64,000 bases of DNA from Pseudomonas crudilactis (GCF_013433315.1 NZ_WXVV01000003.1:186001-250000), one strand, 5' to 3'; positions 10,801 to 18,728 are shown, counted from the stretch's first letter. The notes: generated by a model not told the origin, from the letters alone. Numbers and translations: made by a program.

Positions 10801-11934
10801 CGCAACCTGGCCGGTGACGGCAACCTCAGTGCCTGGTGTATGAACGGCCGCCTGCTCTTGTGCGATCCGGGGCGCGACGTTCCAGTGCGCTTGCTGGGCA
10901 TGGCCTCCGATAATCGGGCGGCCTGGCTGTTCAATATGTCCACAGGTGAAATCTGGACACAGGGGTTCGTTGAACCACAGCAGCTCGTTCGGGCATTTGG
11001 AGAGGGGACACAAATGCTGCACAGCGACGTTCTGCCAGTTCCCGAGCGGGCGTGGCGTGACTGGCGGTTTAGCGACGTCGCCGTGGATGGCTCCGGGTTG
11101 CGCGGTACAACCGTTGACGGCATAACGCTGCAGCTGGGGCATCAGCAGACAGCCTTGGTCACCGCTGTCGACCGTCGTTGGGTGGCGGCACACGGCGAGC
11201 ATCTGGTAGAGCACATGCAAGCCTTGTTAGCCAGGGTTGAACATGAGGCGTTTGTGTCAGTGGAGTCCGCGCCTGGCCATTTGCAGTGGTACGACGTGCA
11301 CAGCGCTCGGCTGGTGAGCATTGCCGCCGACCGCCTGCCTGCGGACGTCGTCATGCTGGGCACCCGCAATCAGGTCAACGTATTACTGCACGAGCGTCGG
11401 CAGGGCACGGTGCAGGCGTATCCAGGCATGCACAGCTTCGGACCGTTCGACTATCTTCAGCGCAATGCACAGGTCATGACCCTTGAAGGCCACGACAAGA
11501 TAAATGATCTGCTACCGCTGATTGCCGACGATGTCAGCACGCTGGTCTTGCGATTGGGGCAGGGCGGTGTGATCTGTCATTTGTCGAAGGCCGCCTGGTC
11601 GAGACTGGACGCGGTCGTCGTCGACTGTCGCCAGGCGCTGGGGCAAGCGCCGGCGATCCCGGGCAAGTTGATCTGGGACTTCGACACGCCGGATAACCTG
11701 TTGTTCGAGATCGTGCAGGAGCATTTGGTCATCGTTGACCCAGCCAATGAGCATGCACTGATATTCCGTGATGTGGGCTCATCCGATCCGTTATTGCGCG
11801 GGGAAGTCTTCCTCGCCTTCAAAGCCCGGCAATCCTTGCCGATCTCCGCGTGGGTGCGGCAGTTGCAGACCAGCAAAGGACGTGGCAGCGTGACATTCCG
11901 GGCACTGACCGCCGAGCCGGTTATTGCCGGCTAA
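4873..11934 (+). CDS. Giant glycosyltransferase / C58-like protease / Tcd-pore toxin (LifA/Efa1-like)
   Basis: 2353 aa with the ATG at 4873, chosen because GAGG sits 5 nt upstream; in-frame TTG 4804 and ATG 4822 lack a ribosome site. Residues ~125-480 form a TcdA/TcdB/lymphostatin-type glycosyltransferase: LHFVWLGG near residue 126, then YRESGSYADVDN with DXD at D313/D315, which should bind metal and UDP-sugar. A papain-like C58 (YopT) module follows: C846 in GGRCYPLALMM, H933 in DNHSMLVAK, D952 in FYDPNFG. A hydrophobic Ala/Gly-rich stretch at ~1270-1325 matches the Tcd pore-forming region, and IVLPCTPETCYGYEY lies just after it. The C-terminal ~900 residues are unassigned and are not CROP repeats. 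The combination GT + C58 + pore resembles EPEC/EHEC LifA/Efa1. No secretion signal or secretion operon is adjacent. Target and activity are inference. Confidence 0.88.
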   Translation: MRDIEVAVGEAFVNFAALFARSDFEQALLLHKNNKHYDALLRYYAACAGAKDSQQLLEPLRLLRQTLEPLLGSSRVRRELEPPLPTEQASAADLARIYERVEAFESRVHVGVELLKTAPTRVAKTLHFVWLGGGLGEIQRDYLNVWKQVLAGQGYTLNLWYDSDALLAYQTNKLMVEAAKADALAHVGDKTVDENALADLYEERAIVLKRQMQAHLNEAVAKGQSADDARVDLLVRAYGQDAASLLALREQNRRTLQTMAGGDLQLRDLDAASVPLQLQSLYEQEMRLRGNLAAASDIVRVEVLYRESGSYADVDNLPPLVAKLAGVDLEVLGVDARLGILQLLLNHNPDWMPGRQPSNSYAKSIPAEHRAAFEAFAQSRPALSQVFQAPTDLLARPFMLRAVAEGSSMTNAFLMAHAGSATLQAVIERIRFNYQLVDDTLRQAAQRGVALTDFESVLPLAQTILEQTYGPFRELPNQEELLAGFLASAAASYFSDGIRRQSEGTIYLTGPGAIRDAMADYARVHLTPEQAREIRTEAAIARYASVNRATEEELDHSWKDNATDPVKWVEDEQARWKQGHYKTRYKGDVVQLLKGSSIEFEQGWPLIEGRAVLLTDILQRLVDGLGDRFVDAMRQGFDGTMTFGDPLPLSFADRQLIKNQPITARPAVFPRDRRFLDLGLDEVLSAMAHGELTLAETTPLQRLALGVLLGIDSLHSQRFDAYSGDLDNLANSVRELGASSRYAVIERHLYTRKDAAFLSGLAGEIAEAAASVSALDLKKAALIKAHTLQQWGRYVAQIQQVATLEHRLQIARQMDQVFSQIEVSGVKPVPQDLLLDGVGETIGGRCYPLALMMAAAIATGKTASHHLRERFYLAVLEPQQNDSIVFVQALEELRGTRLSEVGTTLSRADLGQVTMALENHTGIRTLMLNSDNHSMLVAKTVEGEKVLYHFYDPNFGVFEFESAAMLKRALEHFFLKMGMAKYYAAYGAEIRPTFDLIELQGERVAALSLSTGFEVAKMLKGEPLPGQPAGKLRQRLNSAHGRSLVENSHLGASLLGLDSHWWGQQIAHATTALQDLHTSATPLVPLFDTLEVTPEGQYRLHMIDPAQPERVVQVVSDDHRLLRIKNWLSEQFTTLARKPVATAAVLDPTEAGSVHTLNAGFAIQALMNALRGREGEGRTLTTAVRLHAYLNYAQLLHGNVVDVVGLVQLVKTALGEEKIIARTCASVVSEALGHAANEGVGAVLGLANVGFDIYQLVTAGDDVEKAQFGTQLAFDSASLALTAGGVGAAVAGASTAAAVLGGAGVILGGLAVGVAALAQGFAAIARNAQEVGTFFADLQEAHRGIGYRFDDALKAWVVAPALVVKRIDLAATALLLDSPRLYPLRDHFGVPDFDADYSRAINVRQHLGLPGQLAFAPAEGQAIVLPCTPETCYGYEYKALPFASSRHDRGFDIARRLEKRQANGNWLFLFSFYSFPSHYIVSRLLPQYRETVIEVLLDRTQRTLVVPSLPRAWKNQVSYKIFGVGAHCTLALSPDAHIELVSSSQYFSRWVLEAGWAREGDVRIEQLGDLYIGNVHVKVTGHGRHSLLIRTGDHQLFSVNRGKRQLDVLQQSAPEGLDEQALLTHFRALAREHRLVLPYTPVRDWLIPFESPQAPRSTTAWYDAREDRFVYIRNEDIADTEDAQLALVADGYAYFYLPDSYDIWQVDAVSGLLRYRYRLIVAEGESLIGPVEMDAHGVIHVEQTVTGAHGPRRFNYLIHRQQLLLSSVTHDMARELQATVFASEILGDWSSVLGEYTVLRPVAERDGETTVDWQPATYVSVSWTFDTDKRDIVWIRSLDRLLIHPLPVARHARGWPDSIKNLADLVLLPMVQQENVYFIYNRLDQTLCRRQRLVAQAVEQWSDRWVQPPGLKQIVAVENGYLILDDEGRLFNLSAQGEFPLYGVGEQWLKDHAHWWLALEPLAKRYPVDSFAIVGLRNLAGDGNLSAWCMNGRLLLCDPGRDVPVRLLGMASDNRAAWLFNMSTGEIWTQGFVEPQQLVRAFGEGTQMLHSDVLPVPERAWRDWRFSDVAVDGSGLRGTTVDGITLQLGHQQTALVTAVDRRWVAAHGEHLVEHMQALLARVEHEAFVSVESAPGHLQWYDVHSARLVSIAADRLPADVVMLGTRNQVNVLLHERRQGTVQAYPGMHSFGPFDYLQRNAQVMTLEGHDKINDLLPLIADDVSTLVLRLGQGGVICHLSKAAWSRLDAVVVDCRQALGQAPAIPGKLIWDFDTPDNLLFEIVQEHLVIVDPANEHALIFRDVGSSDPLLRGEVFLAFKARQSLPISAWVRQLQTSKGRGSVTFRALTAEPVIAG

Positions 11935-11947
11935 GTCCGCCTCACGA

Positions 11948-11983
11948 CAGAACGCCGCGAACAAGGCTGTTCGCGGCGTTCTG
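11948..11983. terminator. Perfect 16-bp hairpin between convergent toxin and marC genes
   Basis: CAGAACGCCGCGAACA and its exact complement are separated by 4 bases, 14 bases after the toxin stop and before the convergent marC stop. There is no clear T-tract on either strand. Position and stem stability suggest a bidirectional terminator. Confidence 0.65.
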
Positions 11984-12011
11984 CTGTCCGATCATGGTTC
12001 GAGGCGCTGGT

Positions 12012-12608
12012 TCAGGACACCAGATAGCCTTTGACCCCGGTGAAGATGATCTGCGCTGCCAGTGCGCAAACAAACAAACCCATCAAACGACTGACAATCT
12101 GCAAACCCTGGTCGCCGAGAATCCGCTCGATGCGATTGGACAGGTAGAGCACCACGCCGACGGTGAAACTGGCCAACGCAATACTCATGATCGCCGTGAG
12201 TTTGTCATCCCAGTGCGGCTGGCTGACCCCCATCACCAGCAGTGCACCGATAGTGCCGGGGCCAACGGTCAACGGAATGGTCAGCGGTACGATGGTCACG
12301 TCCTGCTGCACGTTGTCGGTTTGTACCACGGACTTGCCTTGCGCCATGCCCAGCGCAGAGATGAACAAGACGCTGCCGGCACCGATACGGAAGGCATCGA
12401 CCGTGATGCCGAACACATCGAATATCACCCGCCCGAACAAATACAGCAGCACACTGGAAACGAGAGTGGCGATCGCCACTTTCCAGGCCAGGCGCCGTTG
12501 CTCCCTGCGCGAATAACCACGGGTCAGGCTGATAAAACAGGACAACACGAAGAACGGGCTATAGAGCACCAGCATCTTCAGGTAAACGCTGAACAACACG
12601 TGGAGCAT
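12012..12608 (-). CDS. MarC family integral membrane protein
   Basis: 198 aa from the ATG at 12608 (MLHVLFSVYLKMLVLYSPFFVLSCF), the usual size of MarC/UPF0056 proteins. A longer frame to 12758 would add 50 non-conserved residues and overlap the next gene. Multiple hydrophobic helices are visible, with the family-typical PLTIPLTVGPGTIGALLV segment in the middle and RLMGLFVCALAAQIIFTGVKG at the end. Despite the name, MarC of E. coli is not shown to confer multiple-antibiotic resistance; the transported substrate is unknown. It lies downstream of retS on the same strand, 106 nt away. Confidence 0.85.
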   Translation of the reverse strand: MLHVLFSVYLKMLVLYSPFFVLSCFISLTRGYSRREQRRLAWKVAIATLVSSVLLYLFGRVIFDVFGITVDAFRIGAGSVLFISALGMAQGKSVVQTDNVQQDVTIVPLTIPLTVGPGTIGALLVMGVSQPHWDDKLTAIMSIALASFTVGVVLYLSNRIERILGDQGLQIVSRLMGLFVCALAAQIIFTGVKGYLVS

Positions 12609-12714
12609 GGTCTTGGCTCGCAGCAGGAGGAAAAGGTCAAAAAGCCGGTAATCGCTGGCTCGCTCAAGTCCTTGAGCAGTCTGGAAGTATGATCGAATCG
12701 GCGACCAGGACAAC

Positions 12715-15489
12715 TCAGAACGTCGAGGCTGTCCGGTTCTGCTGATCACGCTGTGCAACCCAGTGCTCGATCAGTTCGCGCAACTGCGACAGCTCGACGG
12801 GCTTGGACATGTGCCCGTCCATCCCGGCCTGGCGCGCGCGCTCTTTGTGTTCGGCGAGAATGTGCGCCGTCAATGCCACGATTGGCGTGCGAATGCGTTG
12901 GTTACTGACTTCCCATGCGCGCAATTGCTGGGTCGCGGAGAAACCGTCGAGTATCGGCATTTCGCAGTCCATCAGCACCAGATCGTAGCGTTGCGCCTTC
13001 ATCGCTTGCAGCGCTTCCTCGCCATTGCTGGCAGTGTCCGGTTGCAGATTGAGCTTGCCGAGCATGCCGCGAATCACTTTGGTCGAAATCGTATTGTCTT
13101 CGGCAACGAGGATGCGGAAATCGCTTGGCACTTTCGCTGCTGTGGCCGGGCTGACCACTTGCGGCTGGAACACCACCTGGCCTTTGTTGCGCTGGTTCAG
13201 TTCATCGGCGAGCGTCGTCTTGAGCGTGTAGCCGGCCACCGGTTTGGCGAGGATGCGTTTGATCCCCGAGTTGCGCGCGATGATCTTGCTCGGCGCATTG
13301 CTGATGCCGGTGAGCATGATCAGCAGGATATCGTGGTTCAGGCTTGGATCTTCCTTGATCTTGGCCGCGAGCTGCATGCCGGTCATGCCCGGCATGTTCT
13401 GATCAAGCAGCACCACATCAAAGTAATCACGCAGATGCGCCTTGGTTCGCAGCAAGGCCAACGCCTCTTTGCCGGAAGGCACGGCGCTGACATTCAACCC
13501 CCACGCACTGCATTGCTGCACCAGTACTTTGCGGCAGGTGTCGTTGTCATCGACCACCAGCACCCGTGCCCCTTGAAGCGGACTGTCGAGATCGGAGGTC
13601 GGGTGTTCGAGGCGATCCGGATCCAAAGGCAGGGTCAGCCACAAGGTGCTGCCCTGAGTGGTGCCGCTCTTGATGCCGAACTCACCGTGCATCAGACGGA
13701 TCAATTGCCGTGCGATCACCAGCCCCAGATTGCCGCCCAGGCGATTGGCCGAGAGGAAATGCTTGCTGTGCAGTTCGGCGTGCATCAATGCATCACGCTC
13801 TTCCTGCTCCATCGGTTGACCGCTGTCCTGCACGGCAATGCGCAGGCGCGGTTTGCTGCTGCGCTCATCGAGGGCGACGACGATCAGTACTTCGCCCTCG
13901 TCGGTTTTCTTCAGGGCGTTCTCCAGCAGGCTCAGCAGTGTCTGGCGCAGGCGCGTCGGATCGCCACTGATCACGCGCGGAACCTGAGGCTGGATGAAGC
14001 TGATCAGCTCGACGTTCTGCTGCTCGGCCTTGGCCCGGTAGATGCTCAAGCAGTCATCGATCAAGGCATTGAGGTCGAACTGCACATCATCCAGTTCGAT
14101 CTGCCCGGATTCGAGTTTGGAAATGTCGAGGATCTCGTTGATCAGGGTCAGCAGTTCATTACCAGCGCTGTGGATGGTCTGCACGTAGTCGCGTTGCTTG
14201 ACCGACAGCGGCGTGCCCAGCAGCAGCTCGGTCATGCCCAGCACGCCGTTCATCGGCGTGCGGATTTCGTGGCTGATCTTGGCGAGGAACTCGGCCTTGG
14301 CGTTGATTTCGGCATTGCTTGCGGCGAGGTCGCGGCTGACGCTGAAGCGGCTTTCGGTGATGCTGCGCTGGCGCTCGCCGAGGGCGATGCTCATCAGCAG
14401 GCCGCTGATGCAGATGAATGCCATCAGGGTCATGATCAAGCCTTGCGGCGACACCAGTGTCAGCCCCAACAAGGCGGGCAGAATGATCAATGTACCGATG
14501 TTGAACACCACCATCGCTGCCACGAACAGGCGCGCCGGGCGGTAGCCTTTTTGCCAGTGATAGAAAGCGACCAGCAACATGCTCAGGCCTGCCAGAGCTA
14601 CCAGCGCGTAAGTGATGATGTTCAGCGGCAGGGTGTTGACGAACAACAACAGCAGGCTGCAAATCACGATGAGCAAAATGTCGCCCAGCAGCAACTTGTT
14701 CAGTGGATGCGGGCCGAGCGGGGCGAAGAAGCGCAACGCAAACATCAAGCCGGCGGGGGCGGTCAGCAGTAAGGCCAGATAGGCACCCGGTGTCTGGATC
14801 GCGTGCCAGTTCGGCAGCCAGGGGCCGGCGAGATTGAGCAGCAGCAACAGACTGAGGCCCAACAGGCCTTCGCAGACTGCCAGCCACAGGCTGCTGCGCG
14901 AGCGGGAATAGGCATAGCGCACGAGGTTGTGCAGCAGCAGCATGCCAAGGCAGCCGAAGAGTAAGCCGAAGACCAGCGTCTGATTGTGATTGGCCGCGCT
15001 CATCACTGCCGATTGCAGGGTGACGTGCGGGCGCAACTGATGGTCGGACACCAGGCGTAGATACACGTCGAGGGATTTTTCGCTCTGCGGCAGTGGCAGC
15101 ATGAAGTCGCTGCTCGGCAACGGCCGTTCGGCCTGTGGCTGGTCGGTGCCGGTGTTGCGTTGCTCGATCAGTTTGTCACCGTCGAGCACGTAAAGACTGA
15201 GCTGTGACAGGTCAGGCGCGAAGATGCGCAGCACTTGCTCGTGCTTGCCCGGCGCCAGCCTGAAACGCAGCCACAAGGCACCATCGGGTGCGGACGCGGT
15301 GAGGCGCTCAAGGTCGATGGGGCTGAATTGATTGGTGTAGCGAGCGGAGCGGATATCGCTCAATTGCAGATTGCCCTGATCGTCGAGCAATACCGACCAG
15401 CCACTGCCTTGCGCGGCCTGGGCCGGGAGCATGCAGAGCAAGGTCAGCAACGTGACGGTGAAGCTTATGGCAATCCTGAGCCAGCGCAC
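12715..15489 (-). CDS. retS: RetS-like hybrid sensor kinase (7TMR-DISM, HisKA, two receivers)
   Basis: 924 aa with a GTG start at 15489, preceded by GAAGGGA at good spacing. Order: cleavable signal (IAISFTVTLLTLLCMLPAQAAQ), periplasmic 7TMR-DISMED2 sensor (~25-180), seven-helix 7TM-DISM region (~180-390), HisKA with H407 in KISHEIRTPMNG, an ATPase-like domain, then two receivers with D696 (LLDQNMPG) and D841 (LMDCEMP). Architecture and position beside purD/purH match P. aeruginosa RetS (PA4856), which binds GacS and blocks GacS/GacA signalling through RsmY/Z, favouring acute-type behaviour over biofilm. The ATPase domain looks unorthodox: DSGQPMEQEE replaces the usual G1 box (DTGIGI), although ENALKKT (N-box) and GGNLGL (G2) are recognisable. 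That agrees with RetS acting largely by binding its partner. Confidence 0.9.
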   Translation of the reverse strand: MRWLRIAISFTVTLLTLLCMLPAQAAQGSGWSVLLDDQGNLQLSDIRSARYTNQFSPIDLERLTASAPDGALWLRFRLAPGKHEQVLRIFAPDLSQLSLYVLDGDKLIEQRNTGTDQPQAERPLPSSDFMLPLPQSEKSLDVYLRLVSDHQLRPHVTLQSAVMSAANHNQTLVFGLLFGCLGMLLLHNLVRYAYSRSRSSLWLAVCEGLLGLSLLLLLNLAGPWLPNWHAIQTPGAYLALLLTAPAGLMFALRFFAPLGPHPLNKLLLGDILLIVICSLLLLFVNTLPLNIITYALVALAGLSMLLVAFYHWQKGYRPARLFVAAMVVFNIGTLIILPALLGLTLVSPQGLIMTLMAFICISGLLMSIALGERQRSITESRFSVSRDLAASNAEINAKAEFLAKISHEIRTPMNGVLGMTELLLGTPLSVKQRDYVQTIHSAGNELLTLINEILDISKLESGQIELDDVQFDLNALIDDCLSIYRAKAEQQNVELISFIQPQVPRVISGDPTRLRQTLLSLLENALKKTDEGEVLIVVALDERSSKPRLRIAVQDSGQPMEQEERDALMHAELHSKHFLSANRLGGNLGLVIARQLIRLMHGEFGIKSGTTQGSTLWLTLPLDPDRLEHPTSDLDSPLQGARVLVVDDNDTCRKVLVQQCSAWGLNVSAVPSGKEALALLRTKAHLRDYFDVVLLDQNMPGMTGMQLAAKIKEDPSLNHDILLIMLTGISNAPSKIIARNSGIKRILAKPVAGYTLKTTLADELNQRNKGQVVFQPQVVSPATAAKVPSDFRILVAEDNTISTKVIRGMLGKLNLQPDTASNGEEALQAMKAQRYDLVLMDCEMPILDGFSATQQLRAWEVSNQRIRTPIVALTAHILAEHKERARQAGMDGHMSKPVELSQLRELIEHWVAQRDQQNRTASTF

Positions 15490-15544
15490 GGCGAAATCCC
15501 TTCGTAGGTTGATGCCAGAATATAACGATGCGCGACGGTGGAAC

Positions 15545-15577
15545 AGCCCGGCAGGGAATGGCATTCCTCGCCGGGCT
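15545..15577 (-). terminator. Hairpin ending the purHD unit
   Basis: AGCCCGGC and its complement flank an inner GGAATGCCATTCC, giving a nearly continuous hairpin 11 bases downstream of the purD stop. Only a weak T stretch follows, so a terminator role is inferred from position. Confidence 0.55.
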
Positions 15578-15588
15578 ACAACGACAGC

Positions 15589-16884
15589 TTATTCCTGGGT
15601 TTCGCCACGTTCACGGGCAATGGCGCGGTAGCCAATGTCCTTGCGATAGAAGCAGCCTTCCCAGTCGATGGCCGCTGCCAGCTTGTACGCTTGCTGCTGA
15701 GCTTCTCCGACACTTGCGCCCATTGCGGTGGCGCACAGTACGCGACCACCGGCGGTGACGACGTTGCCGTCCTTCAGCGCGGTACCGGCGTGGAAGACTT
15801 TGCCTTCCAGGCTGGCGGCTGCATCCAGACCGTTGATCGCGGCGCCTTTGGCATAGTCGCCCGGATAACCGCCAGCGGCCAGCACGATACCAACGCTCGG
15901 GCGTGGATCCCACTGGGCTTCAACCTTGTCCAGCGCTTGCGCCAGCGCGGCTTCGACCAGCAGCACCAGGCTCGATTGCAGACGCAGCATCACCGGTTGG
16001 GTTTCCGGATCGCCGAAGCGGCAGTTGAACTCGATAACCTTCGGGTTACCGGCCTTGTCGATCATCAGACCGGCATAAAGGAAACCGGTGTAGACGTTGC
16101 CTTCCTCGGCCATGCCGCGCACGGTCGGCCAGATCACCAGATCCATCACGCGCTTGTGCACGTCGGCGGTGACCACCGGGGCAGGGGAGTAAGCACCCAT
16201 GCCGCCAGTGTTCGGGCCGCTGTCGCCGTCGCCAACACGTTTGTGGTCCTGGCTGGTGGCCATCGGCAAAACGTTTTTGCCGTCGACCATGACGATGAAC
16301 GAAGCTTCTTCGCCGTCGAGGAATTCTTCGATGACCACGCGCGAACCTGCGTCGCCGAAAGCATTGCCGGCGAGCATGTCGCGCACCGCGTCTTCGGCTT
16401 CAGCCAGAGTCATCGCGACGATCACGCCTTTACCGGCGGCCAGGCCGTCGGCCTTGATTACGATCGGCGCGCCTTTTTCACGCAGATAAGCCAGAGCCGG
16501 CTCGATCTCGGTGAAGTTCTGGTAGTCGGCGGTCGGGATCTTGTGGCGCGCGAGGAAATCCTTGGTGAAGGCTTTCGAGCCTTCCAGCTGCGCAGCACCG
16601 GCGGTCGGACCGAAGCAGTCCAGGCCACGGGAACGGAACAGGTCGACAACGCCAGCCACCAGCGGCACTTCCGGGCCGACGATGGTCAGGGCAACGTTTT
16701 TCTCGGCGAAGTCGGCCAGTTGCTCAAGGGCCAACACGTCGATGGCGACGTTTTCGCACTTGGCTTCGATGGCGGTGCCGGCGTTGCCCGGTGCAACAAA
16801 AACCTTCTGCACGCGCGGATCCTGAGCCACTTTCCAGGCCAGGGCGTGTTCACGGCCACCGCTGCCAATGATCAAAACATTCAT
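15589..16884 (-). CDS. purD: Phosphoribosylamine-glycine ligase (GAR synthetase)
   Basis: 431 aa starting MNVLIIGSGGREHALAWKV at 16884, with TTGAGG 8 nt upstream. It catalyses ATP-dependent ligation of glycine to 5-phosphoribosylamine, step 2 of de novo IMP synthesis, in the cytoplasm. The N-terminal GSGGREHALAW signature, the ATP-grasp core (APIVIKADGLAAGKGV) and the PurD signature FNCRFGDPETQ are intact, and the length is normal. It follows purH on the same strand after a 153-nt gap holding a large palindrome. Confidence 0.97.
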   Translation of the reverse strand: MNVLIIGSGGREHALAWKVAQDPRVQKVFVAPGNAGTAIEAKCENVAIDVLALEQLADFAEKNVALTIVGPEVPLVAGVVDLFRSRGLDCFGPTAGAAQLEGSKAFTKDFLARHKIPTADYQNFTEIEPALAYLREKGAPIVIKADGLAAGKGVIVAMTLAEAEDAVRDMLAGNAFGDAGSRVVIEEFLDGEEASFIVMVDGKNVLPMATSQDHKRVGDGDSGPNTGGMGAYSPAPVVTADVHKRVMDLVIWPTVRGMAEEGNVYTGFLYAGLMIDKAGNPKVIEFNCRFGDPETQPVMLRLQSSLVLLVEAALAQALDKVEAQWDPRPSVGIVLAAGGYPGDYAKGAAINGLDAAASLEGKVFHAGTALKDGNVVTAGGRVLCATAMGASVGEAQQQAYKLAAAIDWEGCFYRKDIGYRAIARERGETQE

Positions 16885-16936
16885 TTCAAAAACCTCAAAT
16901 TCTGTGGGGCGCTGCAAAACCTCTGTGGACTGAACC

Positions 16937-17021
16937 TGTAGGAGCTGCCGCAGGCTGCGATCTTTTGATTTTGACCTTCAAGAGCAAGATCAAAAGATCG
17001 CAGCCTGCGGCAGCTCCTACA
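16937..17021. repeat. 33-bp perfect inverted repeat between purH and purD
   Basis: Arm 16937-16969 begins TGTAGGAGCTGCCGCAGGCT and is exactly complementary to 16989-17021, with a 19-nt spacer. This GGAGCTGCCGCAGGCTGCGATC palindrome is a recurrent intergenic repeat of fluorescens-group pseudomonads. Inside the purH-purD transcript it would fold into a very stable hairpin that could lower purD expression or protect upstream mRNA; that effect is inference. Confidence 0.9.
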
Positions 17022-17037
17022 CAGAGGGAGCGGTGTA

Positions 17038-18645
17038 TCAGTGACGGAAGTGGCGCATGCCGGTGAATACCATCGCGATGCCTGCTTCGTCGGCAGCAGC
17101 AATCACTTCAGCATCACGCATCGAGCCGCCCGGCTGGATCACCGCAGTGATGCCGACCTTGGCCGCGTTGTCCAGGCCGTCGCGGAACGGGAAGAACGCG
17201 TCCGATGCCATCACCGAACCGGCAACTTGCAGGCCGGCATGCTCAGCCTTGATCGCGGCGATACGCGCCGAGTTTACGCGGCTCATCTGGCCAGCGCCGA
17301 CACCGATGGTCTGACGGTTCTTGGCGTAGACGATGGCGTTGGACTTAACGTATTTGGCGACTTTCCAGGCGAAGATCAGGTCGTGGATTTCCTGTTCGGT
17401 CGGCGCGCGCTTGGTCACGACTTTCAGGTCATCGGCGCTGATCATGCCGATGTCGCGGCTCTGTACCAGCAGGCCGCCGTTGACGCGCTTGTAGTCCCAG
17501 GCAGCGGCGCGGTCAGCCGACCACTCGCCGCAGGCCAGCAGGCGCACGTTGGCTTTCGCCGCAACAATGGCGCGGGCTTCTTCGCTGACGCTCGGGGCGA
17601 TGATCACTTCAACGAACTGACGCTCGACGATCGCTTTGGCGGTCTCGGCATCCAGTTCACGGTTGAAGGCGATGATGCCGCCGAATGCCGACTCGGTGTC
17701 GGTGGCGTAAGCCAGTTCGTAGGCCTGACGGATGCCGCCTTCTGCGTCCGGGCTGACTGCCACGCCGCACGGGTTGGCGTGTTTGACGATGACGCAGGCT
17801 GGCTTGACGAAGCTTTTCACACATTCCAGCGCGGCGTCGGTGTCGGCCACGTTGTTGTACGACAGCTCTTTGCCTTGCAGTTGGGTCGCGGTGGCAATAC
17901 CGACTTCGGCAGGCTTGGCTTCCACGTAGAACGCCGCGCTCTGGTGCGGGTTCTCGCCGTAGCGCATTTCCTGGGCCTTGATGAACTGGCTGTTGAAGGT
18001 GCGCGGGAATTCGCTGCGGCCGTCAGTGCTCAGGGTTTCAGCGGCCTGATTCACGGTGCCCATATAGTTGGCGATCATGCCGTCGTAGGCAGCGGTGTGT
18101 TCGAACGCCTTGAGCATCAGGTCGAAACGCTGAGCGTAGGTCAGGCCACCGGCCTTGAGACCTTCCAGAACGCTGGCGTAATCGCTGGCATTCACCACGA
18201 TCGCTACGTCTTTATGGTTTTTCGCTGCCGAACGGACCATGGTCGGGCCGCCGATGTCGATGTTTTCGATGGCGGTCGGCAGGTCGCAGCCTGGCTTGTT
18301 GATAGTGGCTTCGAACGGATAGAGGTTAACGGCAACCAGATCGATCGGCTTGATGCCGTGCTCGCTCATGATCGCGTCGTCGATACCGCGACGACCGAGG
18401 ATGCCGCCGTGGATTTTCGGGTGCAGGGTTTTCACCCGACCGTCCATCATCTCGGCGAAACCGGTGTAATCCGCGACTTCCACTGCGGCTACGCCGTTGT
18501 CCTGCAGCAGCTTGAACGTCCCGCCGGTGGAGAGGATCTCGACGCCCAGAGCTTCAAGCTCCTTGGCGAATTCGAGGATCCCGGTCTTGTCGGAAACGCT
18601 GATCAAGGCGCGGCGGATCGGCAGGCGGGTAGTCTGGTCGGTCAT
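17038..18645 (-). CDS. purH: AICAR transformylase / IMP cyclohydrolase
   Basis: 535 aa starting [22 protein letters not shown] at 18645, the usual Pseudomonas length; the frame continues 7 codons upstream without conservation. It is bifunctional, catalysing the last two steps of IMP synthesis: formyl transfer from 10-formyl-THF to AICAR (C-terminal AICARFT domain) and ring closure (N-terminal MGS-like domain). Visible motifs are [26 protein letters not shown], and in the AICARFT part [13 protein letters not shown] and the C-terminal GMRHFRH end. Gene order fis-purH-purD-retS is as in P. aeruginosa. Confidence 0.97.
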   Translation of the reverse strand: MTDQTTRLPIRRALISVSDKTGILEFAKELEALGVEILSTGGTFKLLQDNGVAAVEVADYTGFAEMMDGRVKTLHPKIHGGILGRRGIDDAIMSEHGIKPIDLVAVNLYPFEATINKPGCDLPTAIENIDIGGPTMVRSAAKNHKDVAIVVNASDYASVLEGLKAGGLTYAQRFDLMLKAFEHTAAYDGMIANYMGTVNQAAETLSTDGRSEFPRTFNSQFIKAQEMRYGENPHQSAAFYVEAKPAEVGIATATQLQGKELSYNNVADTDAALECVKSFVKPACVIVKHANPCGVAVSPDAEGGIRQAYELAYATDTESAFGGIIAFNRELDAETAKAIVERQFVEVIIAPSVSEEARAIVAAKANVRLLACGEWSADRAAAWDYKRVNGGLLVQSRDIGMISADDLKVVTKRAPTEQEIHDLIFAWKVAKYVKSNAIVYAKNRQTIGVGAGQMSRVNSARIAAIKAEHAGLQVAGSVMASDAFFPFRDGLDNAAKVGITAVIQPGGSMRDAEVIAAADEAGIAMVFTGMRHFRH

Positions 18646-18677
18646 CTCAATTTCCATCAAAAGCAAAGGAAGTCAGC

Positions 18678-18713
18678 AAAAAAGGCGACCGTTTTTTACG
18701 CGGGCGCCTTTCT
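18678..18713 (-). terminator. Rho-independent terminator after fis
   Basis: On the minus strand AAAGGCGCC and GGTCGCCTTTTTT form an imperfect stem followed by six T, 16 bases past the fis stop and upstream of purH. It should separate dusB-fis from purH-purD. Confidence 0.7.
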
Positions 18714-18728
18714 GGTTTGATTGAATGC

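Noticed and set aside
12763..14772. 669-codon plus-strand open frame opposite retS
   Set aside because: The product is a Gln/His/Arg-rich mixture with no domain, and retS on the other strand is fully explained. Long antisense frames are expected in GC-rich Pseudomonas genes.
17041..18720. 559-codon plus-strand open frame opposite purH
   Set aside because: Exact antisense of purH; composition follows the codon bias of purH and no ribosome site or family pattern is seen.
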